From: Ectocarpus siliculosus
Lineage: Eukaryota > Sar > Phaeophyceae > Ectocarpales > Ectocarpaceae
DNA: 14,363 nt
NCBI GenBank assembly: GCA_000310025.1
Contig: FN648837.1
Location: 1 to 14,363, forward strand
Reading direction: 5' to 3'
Part shown: piece by piece, positions 8,200 through 14,363 of the stretch
Position numbering within the stretch: position 1 is the stretch's first letter
How the letters are laid out: every line of letters starts with the position of its first letter
Translations under genes and position numbers: made by a program
The notes under the pieces: model-generated
The model's input: the letters and a program-made list of their open reading frames with translations, nothing else
Told to the model about the DNA's origin: nothing
The model's database searches: none

Positions 8200-11100
8200 A
8201 CACTCGATCAGATAGTGGCAGCAAGCGAAGACTCGTCTCCAAGGAGGAAGGATAGCATGTCCAGCGGCTAGGAACGTCCGCCACAACTGCATACACATCT
8301 CCGCCGAACGAAAAAATATCGACGAGGAAACAGTGGAACAGATGCATCCACGCAAGCGAAATATTGTTTTCCGGGAGGTGGGTTTACGTGCGCAGCGCCC
8401 ACGAGAGGCGGCCACCTCATGCGGATGTCAGGCTCAGAGAAGAGGCAGGTTGTTGTGTGTTGGACTGGCGAGCCAGGCATGAGTCGCTACGCGGTCAACA
8501 CACACCCGAACGTACGCGTGTGCGTGTGCGTGGCAAGCTCCTTTGTAGCCAACGAATGGACGTCAGTGAAGCACGAAACGACCGAGTTCGATGAGCAGTG
8601 AAGGTGCTCTTACAAGCTTCCCTGCTTGTTGTGGTGAACAGCAGTGGACTAGAAGGGACATCCAAATCCAAATTGATGAAGGAAAATGTCCTTCGCAGCC
8701 ACCACTTGACAAAGGCAGCAAAATACTCCAAAGCCTTCAGAGGATAGGGTCCTCGTGAGGGGGACCCTGTGACTGGGAACACAGTAGTCCATACCGAGTA
8801 AGCCAATCTGCGGGCCTGGATATGACTGCTGATGAACCGCAACATCCCTCTAACCTCATACAGCGTGCAGACGCAGGAATACGCGACGACGACTTTGAGA
8901 AAGACCGAGGGCAAGCAGCAGAACCGCGAAGCTCTGCTTGCAGCAAGATTTTTTGCGGGAAATTACAACAGAACTTCGACCGAGACACGCGGGTCCATAG
9001 ACTATATTGTAGGGGGGGAAACCCGTCAGAAAAACCCTCCCTCCCCACGTGTTCTGACTGCCGCGTCTTCCACCCTCGCCTTTACACGGCTACCATCCTT
9101 TCTACACGCGTCCCGAATAATAGGACAACGCGTAGGCGCTACCAACACAACAATCGTTCAGCCGCACTTTCAAGAACCTGACGCCATCCTACGCATGGAG
9201 CCACAGGCCATGACCACAACATCACGTCGTTGCTCTCAATCACCAGCAGGAAATACAACCAAAGCATCCACGCTCGTGAGACACCACCAAAGAGACCTCA
9301 AGTCATGGTGACTAGCAAAAGGTTGATTGCCGATTTGTGCCCCCTACTCGGCCCATGACTGCGCCGACAAATGCATCCTCGCACGAAGTTGAAGATGATG
9401 ACAGTTCGTGTCAAAATTGCCAAAGAGTTTGGGGTGGCCCTAACCAAATGGCCCGGTCCCTGGGTAGACAAGGACCCGAGTCATCCGTACGAAGCTTCAC
9501 GAAACGAAGTACTTTTGGTGGGAGCACCTGCCTATGCCTTCTCGTGCCATGAATTAACGGCATATATCGCGTGTTTGAACGGATCGGACAGACAGATAGC
9601 AAAGCAAGAAATGTCTGCAAAATGGCCAACAACGCCAAAACTATGTTCAGGACGAGGTTAGTATTCTGAGCATGCTAAGGGCCAAGCTACAGTAGAACAG
9701 AAAAGAGGCAACTTCCACACTGTGCGTAGTACCGTCGTCTTAGGTATCCTTTTTTCGTCCCTTCCTAGAAAGGGCCAGGAAATCGTGGGCAGTGGAAATG
9801 TAGAAATGCTGAACATGAGCCATCGCGACAGAACGCCACCTGCTGCACGTAAAGGTCATTCGCCAACTTCCTGAAGGAGGTTCCACAGCTCCCTGTAGTA
9901 AATTAGGAGACGTGTTCAACTACCTACTTTCGTTCTGTCCCCCGGGAAGCACCAGGAACGTCGTCGTGTGCCTTTCGACGAATCGTGCGCAATTGGGAAC
10001 TATGGCACGAACCCACGAGTCCCGCCCTACGCGCCGAGATCTGACCTCCATGACGTACATGGCCCCGCTCGGCCACGTCCACGCCGCCGACCCTGCTCCA
10101 GCAGGCTTCCTAGTTTCTGTATGCGTTACATGTTCGACGTGATCGCACAGAACGATTGTACCACATGGTGATGAAATTTCGACGAGAGTCACCAGGCGGT
10201 CGAGGAGGCAAACTATGCCGGGAAAACAATCGAGATCAATGTTCGGATACCCCCTCAGATTTGTTTGTCACGCGAACAAACCTATTTAGTGCTGTTCAGA
10301 TTAAGGTCAGAGAAAATATTTCGCGTGTCCATCGTAGGTATTGAGGTTCCTAAATACGATGTTTCGGTAGCCCCCACGTTGGTTCACGAGCCCTGTGTCA
10401 ACTCCAACACAATCGTGTAAATATGACACAGAATTTGTCTGTAGTCGATCCATGCCCCTCTCTAGAGGGGTTTGGTGAGCATGCGAAGAGCGCCACTGCC
10501 GTGTTTCCTGACTCCAAAGACAGAGGACTCAACGAGGACTCAACGAGGAACGTCATCGTTGACCCCAAACAGTCCATGGTTGGGGACGCCATGGTTATCC
10601 CAAGCGCTCAGAGGTGCTAGTTATACTAGTACCTATTTGTTTGCCGAGAATAAATCGGTTTTCGAAACACACAACAAAACGCTTTTGAATCAAAGCCAAA
10701 TTCAATCTTTGAGAAGCGATGAAGGGGAAGTTGGTTCGGAACTATTGCCGACAACGTTCCTGACGAATTGTCCGACTAGGTTATGGAAGGGTTCCATGGC
10801 TTTACCCTTTCTCTGTGTACTCAAAGCTCGGCCAGCCAGTCGACGTGTTCAGTCGACACCGTTTGGAATTGGGGATCGTCGTCTTTACGTTGTCTAAAAC
10901 TCGCGTTCGACGACAAGTGAATCGAATAACCCCCCACAAAGTATTGTGATCATGTTGTACGTAGGCCCTCTTTGGTTTCTGTTATTAGTTGCGAGGTGTG
11001 TACCCTTTTCGGGTAGTTGGCCTGTGACCACGGAAATCGCCCCCTTAGGTGGGACCGGTCGGGATGTTTGAAGGCACTGAGCAGAGACCGGAACCGAGTT

Positions 11101-11270
11101 AAAGATGGAGACCAAAACAACAACAATTTTGAGATTCTGACAACAAAGCCAACAAGTACAACAACAACATTTTCCCTCGATTTCCTGGAGGAGTAAATTA
11201 ACCACAAAGGCACGGGTTTGCTCTCTATAAAATATATGGTAATATGTATATTTCCCGCCGCCATGAGATC
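8200..11270. other. no supported gene; scattered chance-length ORFs
   Basis: Several frames of 60-160 codons lie on both strands: minus 8495-8914, plus 8832-9311, plus 9371-9661, a stop-to-stop plus frame at 10175-10420, and plus 10472-10897. None exceeds what chance predicts, none has a recognisable motif, and neighbouring ones overlap in conflicting frames. Small structures present are a 7-bp hairpin at 8746-8768 (AGGGTCC/GGACCCT), GTGCGT repeats near 8515-8530, and an 11-bp perfect tandem duplication at 10526-10547. A plausible acceptor (pyrimidine stretch then CCTAG) ends at about 9768. The region may hold decayed coding DNA, but I cannot define it. Confidence 0.5.
10526..10547. repeat. 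11-bp perfect tandem duplication
   Basis: GACTCAACGAG occurs twice head to tail. The 11-base length would shift any coding frame across it, which argues against this stretch being under coding constraint. Confidence 0.9.
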
Positions 11271-11277
11271 AAGAAAT

Positions 11278-12060
11278 CTACTCGCTTTCATGAAAAACGT
11301 GAAGCCCTCCCACCTCATTGCTGCAATCAGAGAGATCAAGGGACAGTTCCGCCTCGTCTTCCTCCTGGCGTTCTTCCGCACATCCATCCCCCTTTCGGTT
11401 AGCGTATCTACTTTGTTGTTTCGGGACATCTCTCCCACCGTCTTCGGATCCAAACTGCCGACCCTGATGCCTGGCAACACCAGCAGCCGCCGCCCTCCTT
11501 GTAGCATCTGCCGGCCCGCGTCGATGGTCGTACGTAGTTGCCTCTAGCACGTGTTTGCCATCCCGTAAACCCTGAACTGGTGCTTGAGCGAATGATCCGG
11601 TGGACCCATCGGACCATTCTACCGCTGTGCCCCCTGCCAAGCCGTCTTTGATTGTGATGATCTCTCCCTTGCTCCTACGGTCGTGGCCGCTACACCCCAC
11701 CGTATCATGACCCCCTTCCGGTACAGCCTGCATGAACGTTCCATTCTCTCTTCTCCGGCGAAACATAAGTCCTCGTGTTCTGGTTGTCTGATCTTCCCCA
11801 CACGGCAGCGCAACTGACGGTGATGGCGATGGTGATGATGTTGGTGACTCGAAATCTGTACCATTTTCTGCACCAACCGCTGGAGACGGTAGCTCATTCC
11901 TCGAACGTGGCACATGGTGGCTGTAGGCCTCTTCTTGGGAGGGATAAAGCGGCGGCTCGATATCGTCGCCATTGACGACGGCGACCGCTTTGAAGCGCAA
12001 CCTGCGCAACTCCTGATGCGTTGTCGGTGATTTCATCGGGTGTTCGAATCGCTTCGGCTG
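11278..12060 (-). CDS. long open frame, unknown Ser/Pro-rich protein (exon?)
   Basis: This is the longest non-repetitive open frame in the window. It opens after two in-frame TGA codons, has an ATG at 12036 (252 residues), and ends at 11278. Chance expectation for this length is under 0.01 per window. Its first third has high G/C at third positions. A Ser/Pro-rich run (SPTSSPSPSPS) follows, then a region with WSDGSTGSF, and the C-terminal end is acidic and charged. An AG that would join in phase to the donor at 12277 lies at 12058-12059, so it may be the second exon of the gene starting at 12904; that acceptor has a weak pyrimidine tract. From about 11507 down, another minus frame is equally open, so the true C-terminus is uncertain. 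No family recognised. Confidence 0.38.
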   Translation of the reverse strand, partial: QPKRFEHPMKSPTTHQELRRLRFKAVAVVNGDDIEPPLYPSQEEAYSHHVPRSRNELPSPAVGAENGTDFESPTSSPSPSPSVALPCGEDQTTRTRGLMFRRRRENGTFMQAVPEGGHDTVGCSGHDRRSKGEIITIKDGLAGGTAVEWSDGSTGSFAQAPVQGLRDGKHVLEATTYDHRRGPADATRRAAAAGVARHQGRQFGSEDGGRDVPKQQSRYANRKGDGCAEERQEEDEAELSLDLSDCSNEVGGLHVFHESE

Positions 12061-12271
12061 TCATCAATTCCAGACGTTGTGGCAATCGTACCTTATCTCG
12101 ACTTCTGCTTCGTCGTTCAAGGTGATTATCATAGATAGTGAAGAACCTATGCCGTTGGCTTGAGCGTTTCGGGCATTAAAGAATTATTGTCGGTCACTGT
12201 CCCTACCACCTGTTTCCAAGTGATCTCAATTGGCCATGTGCCCAACGGATTCAACGGGTCTATTCTGCCCG

Positions 12272-12280
12272 ACGTACCTG
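12272..12280 (-). promoter_or_regulatory. candidate 5' splice site CAG|GTACGT
   Basis: On the minus strand CAG|GTACGT matches the eukaryotic donor consensus closely. It lies at the end of the long frame from 12904. The same stretch also reads as a possible acceptor (CTAAC, then TTCCTGCAG), so the direction of use is not certain. Confidence 0.4.
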
Positions 12281-12904
12281 CAGGAAGTTAGGTCCGTCAA
12301 AGTCACAACTCGGCGCGCGTGCCTCACTGGTGGATTCAAAGTCTCTCTCCAGGTCACCCAGTCCCTGGTCCGGAGCGTCGTCACCAAGCCCTTGGTTGTG
12401 ATTCTGTTGAGCCGCCGATGTGAGGAACATTTTTTTGCCAGTACCGAGGTCCTTCTCCCCGGCACCGACGTCGAACCGCACCTTGTGTAATCTAGGGCTG
12501 CACGGGAAGGGTGGTGGTGATAGCATCGCCGAATGCCGTAGAGCGGAATTAGCGTCGACTGGGCGGTGGTGGCGCCGCAGAGAAGACACAGCCCTCCACG
12601 ATGATGCCTCGAGAGGGCTTGCAGCTGCGTCCGCCTCGGTGGTGTTGATGCTAAAAGAATGGAGAAGTGGTGATGGTGCGTCGTGGTAGTTGGGTTTCGC
12701 TGTCTGATGGGAAGAACTGTCTTGCTCCTCTTGCTCGAACGCGTGTTTGCCACCATTGATGACGGATGCTGCCGGCGGGGGCTCGTGCAGCCCCAAAAGA
12801 ACGCTGAAGAGCGCGAGTGGACGAGTGAGAACGAAATGAGTCAGAAAAGAAGCCATTGTCGACGCTGGCCGACGAGACCTTCGAGAATTGATGAATGCAG
12901 ACAT
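12278..12904 (-). CDS. hypothetical protein, first exon with possible signal peptide
   Basis: An ATG-initiated minus frame open for 214 codons, longer than expected by chance (about 0.05 per window). A second in-frame Met starts MASFLTHFVLTRPLALFSVL, a hydrophobic stretch that could be a signal peptide or anchor. The rest is hydrophilic and Ser/His/Asp-rich, with no domain I recognise. At 12278 the frame meets CTGCAG|GTACGT, a near-consensus 5' splice site in phase 0, six codons before its stop, so I end the exon there at 209 residues. Codons near the 3' end start with G about 40% of the time, as in real genes, whereas the opposite-strand frame does not fit as well. The likely continuation is the open frame below 12060. 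The intron would be about 218 bp. Confidence 0.4.
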
Positions 12905-13026
12905 GGGAGGGTGGAAGTCTTCCTACCGTGACAGAACAGAGACGAGGGTTTGGTTATTATTCATTCTACACACGTCGGACATTGGAAAAAATGTGATGAT
13001 GGCTCCATGATCTGTTCCTTACCGTT

Positions 13027-13036
13027 TTACTTCTCG
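13027..13036 (-). CDS. possible short terminal exon
   Basis: Minus-strand TCTTCTTGCTCAG at 13037 is a good acceptor. It would complete the split codon left by the donor at 13219 and reach TAA after Ser-Glu-Lys. The intron would be 183 bp. This is a model only, with no independent support. Confidence 0.2.
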
Positions 13037-13219
13037 CTGAGCAAGAAGAGCGTTTCACCGTGTACATGCTGGACACACGCTTGTCAAACGCGACTAGAGT
13101 GAGAATGCATGGCGGGAATGAGCGCTGTGTGGGCTCACACTACTTTGAAATGTCATCGGTATGTCTGGAGTGGGCTTACCACTCTCACATGAATTCTACT
13201 CTGTACGACCTATGCATAC

Positions 13220-13343
13220 CTTTCGTTGATCTTGTCCATGTACTCGGCGAACGCAAGCTTGTCTGCCAACAGACTTGCGTCGCTGCCTACCGCCGATTGG
13301 ATCTCTTTGAAAGCGAGCTCAGCGAACGCCCTCACACGCGGGG
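13220..13343 (-). CDS. exon-like segment of an unknown gene, next to the LTR
   Basis: On the minus strand 124 bases are bounded by a strong acceptor (25-base pyrimidine-rich stretch ending TTTCAG at 13344) and a donor-like AAAG|GTATGC at 13219. The frame contains FAELAFKEIQSAVGSD and KLAFAEYMDKINE, an Ala/Glu/Lys-rich, probably helical segment. About 72% of its third positions are G or C, close to the copia coding end and well above the surroundings. Read unspliced, the same frame runs from ATG at 13374 to TAG at 13210 (54 residues), but that ATG would lie inside the predicted LTR, so an exon is more likely. Splicing to a CTCAG acceptor at 13037 would add three residues and stop at 13027. No family recognised; upstream exons would lie beyond the copia insertion. 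Confidence 0.42.
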
Positions 13344-13368
13344 CTGAAACAAGGAGGGGACAAGGGAA

Positions 13369-13851
13369 TGCCATTCAATACGAGAGGCGCACGTCTTTGA
13401 GGAAGCCCCTTGAGAAAACGTATGCGAGGGCAAGCGAGAGGACGTTGACTTGTAGCACAATGGATATACTGTACACCTTCACAAATGAGGCTCATAGCCT
13501 ATCACGGATACTGTGTAATACCCTGGCACGGTGGCGTAGAGGCTGTGTTGTCGACGCTAGTAGAGGTGATGTCACGTGCGAGGGGGAAGCCTGGAGACGA
13601 AGAGTCCTTCCAAGATGGAAAGAAAACGTTGGGATATTGGAACACTGGCGCGTGAGTGGCCAACACAATCCGGGAGAATCACAGCAGAGAGTCAGCTACT
13701 CGGCTAGCAGGCCGAGAATCCTGCGGGAGTGATTCCTCCGCATATACTGCGTAAGTTACAATCGAACCGACACATAGATATCTAAGACATACAAGGGCAG
13801 TGCTACTGAACGTTGACCCATACTGGGTACGTGCTAAACATTTCCATGGCA
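13369..13851 (-). mobile_element. predicted 3' LTR of the Ty1/copia element (483 bp)
   Basis: The right boundary is firm: on the minus strand the polypurine tract is followed directly by TGCCATGG, the expected TG start of an LTR. The left boundary is inferred from a matching terminal inverted repeat, since the plus strand reads TGCCAT at 13369 and ATGGCA at 13846-13851. This gives 483 bp, ordinary for copia elements. Inside are TATA-like words near 13740-13746 and a small hairpin at 13699-13716 (CTCGGC/GCCGAG). The 5 bases outside the left end (GGGAA on plus) would be the target-site duplication. The second copy and the 5' LTR lie outside the window, so the left end is not proven. Confidence 0.65.
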
Positions 13852-13860
13852 CTCCCCCTC
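13852..13860 (-). promoter_or_regulatory. polypurine tract of the copia element
   Basis: The minus strand reads GAGGGGGAG immediately before the LTR's TG. This is the usual plus-strand DNA primer site of copia retrotransposons, very close to the GGGGGAG-TG junction common in that family. It fixes both the element's orientation and its inner LTR edge. Confidence 0.85.
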
Positions 13861-14193
13861 AATGAAAGCCGCTCTAAATTGTACCGAACTATTGATGATT
13901 AAATCAAGCAAGTAATTCGTTCCTGCATACCTCAAGTCGTTTCATGCTGTTCAACTACCAATGTACCAAGTGATATTTCATGTTTTACACGTGCTACAAT
14001 ATATCCATGGGCTTGCAGAGAGTACCTGTCATTGTTTCCTGCACAAACCAAAGTACCATGACTTTCAATTTTCGTGACTCTTTCAACCAGATGGTACGAG
14101 GCCGAATGTCGACTACCGAAAGAGCACGCTGATTCACGCAAGCAGAACAGATTCAAAAATGCTTCGTAACAAACACACAAACATATAACACGA
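13861..14193 (-). other. copia 3' untranslated region with a short open frame
   Basis: The 333 bases between the pol stop and the polypurine tract are long for a copia element, where this gap is often short. A minus frame is open here for 82 codons (14180-13932) with no ATG at its start and no recognised domain. It could be plain 3' untranslated sequence, a remnant of captured DNA, or a small extra ORF. Confidence 0.45.
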
Positions 14194-14363
14194 TTACTTG
14201 ACCTTGTTGATGATGAAAACGTTGACGTTGACGTTGTTGATGACGTCCAGCTGATGTTTGAAGCGGTGCTTGTTGAGGTGTTTCGCGCCGATGTCGGCAG
14301 GGTTGCTGCTGGTCGGGATGTAGTGGATGGAGATCCTTCCTTCTGATAAGAGCTCTCGGATGG
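14194..14363 (-). CDS. pol: Ty1/copia pol, C-terminal end of RNase H (partial)
   Basis: The frame enters from the right edge and ends at TAA (14196-14194), giving the last 55 residues of the copia polyprotein. It starts IRELLSEGRISIHYIPTSSN and continues PADIGAKHLNKHRF. This is the characteristic end of copia RNase H, with an I(R/K)E-L-x-E-G-x-I segment, a tyrosine before P-T, and the A-D-I-x-x-K-x-L motif whose Asp is the last catalytic residue of the domain. A short Asn/Val tail follows. RNase H removes the RNA template during reverse transcription inside the virus-like particle. No stop or frameshift interrupts the visible part, and third positions are strongly G/C. Protease, integrase and reverse transcriptase lie beyond the window, so whether the element is intact cannot be judged. 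Confidence 0.92.
   Translation of the reverse strand, partial: IRELLSEGRISIHYIPTSSNPADIGAKHLNKHRFKHQLDVINNVNVNVFIINKVK

Noticed and set aside
9371-9661. Plus-strand 96-residue frame that looked protein-like, with an in-frame open stretch before a TGA upstream.
   Set aside because: Chance length, neutral codon composition, no domain, and no consistent exon structure with its neighbours.
10175-10420. Plus-strand stop-to-stop frame of 81 codons with a natural-looking sequence (contains KTIEINVRIPPQICL).
   Set aside because: No ATG, third-position G/C only about 43%, no recognised motif, and length well within chance. Kept only as a note.
11657-11701. WSDGSTGSF in the 252-codon frame, resembling the linker after the copia integrase.
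   Set aside because: Only a few residues match. There is no integrase or reverse transcriptase motif nearby, and the segment lies outside the LTR-bounded element.
12230-12490. Plus-strand frame opposite the 12278-12904 gene with about 71% G/C third positions.
   Set aside because: The bias is explained by G-rich first positions of the minus-strand codons. It starts at TTG and has no motif.

Overview
The window looks like repeat-rich, gene-poor nuclear DNA of a eukaryote. The evidence is the 3' end of a Ty1/copia LTR retrotransposon on the minus strand at the right edge, long homopolymer and trinucleotide runs, mini- and microsatellites, duplicated blocks, and short exon-like open frames next to splice-type signals. 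I see no rRNA, tRNA, CRISPR array or bacterial operon. The lineage cannot be fixed from the sequence alone. The ADIGAKHL-type end of the copia RNase H, together with dense GTT/GTC and poly-C/poly-T runs, fits a stramenopile such as a brown alga, but this is a weak inference.

Layout. 1-1387: no gene, A/T tracts and a 25-bp direct repeat. 1388-1731 (minus): a possible frame-broken coding relic. 2052-2492 (plus): an ATG-initiated frame with two similar Cys/His motifs, ending in a 13-bp minisatellite. 2891-2985: TTTGGAA-rich repeat. 3087-3696: a duplicated block, one copy of which is split by about 235 bp. 3700-5800: pyrimidine-rich DNA with no convincing gene. 5927-6550: nine full and one partial 66-bp tandem repeats, open on both strands. 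6864-7195: a composite of 81-bp inverted arms and a duplicated spacer. 7432-7666: GTT/GTC repeat. 7880-8121 (minus): an exon-like frame with a good acceptor. 8200-11270: no supported gene. 11278-12904 (minus): two adjacent long open frames, perhaps exons of one unknown gene. 13220-13343 (minus): an exon-like segment. 13369-13851: predicted copia 3' LTR. 13852-13860: polypurine tract. 14194-14363: C-terminal end of copia pol.

The only confident gene identity is copia pol. The rest of its element, including the 5' LTR, lies beyond the right edge. If the LTR is bounded as proposed, the element sits in sense orientation 25 bp upstream of a splice acceptor of a host exon.

Scale for judging open frames: at about 50% GC, stops take roughly 3/64 of codons. 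A six-frame scan of this length should then give about one chance open run of 150 codons or more, about 0.05 of 214 or more, and under 0.01 of 253 or more. Frames shorter than about 150 codons are therefore listed only when something else supports them, and the long frames in the 66-bp array are not independent evidence of coding.
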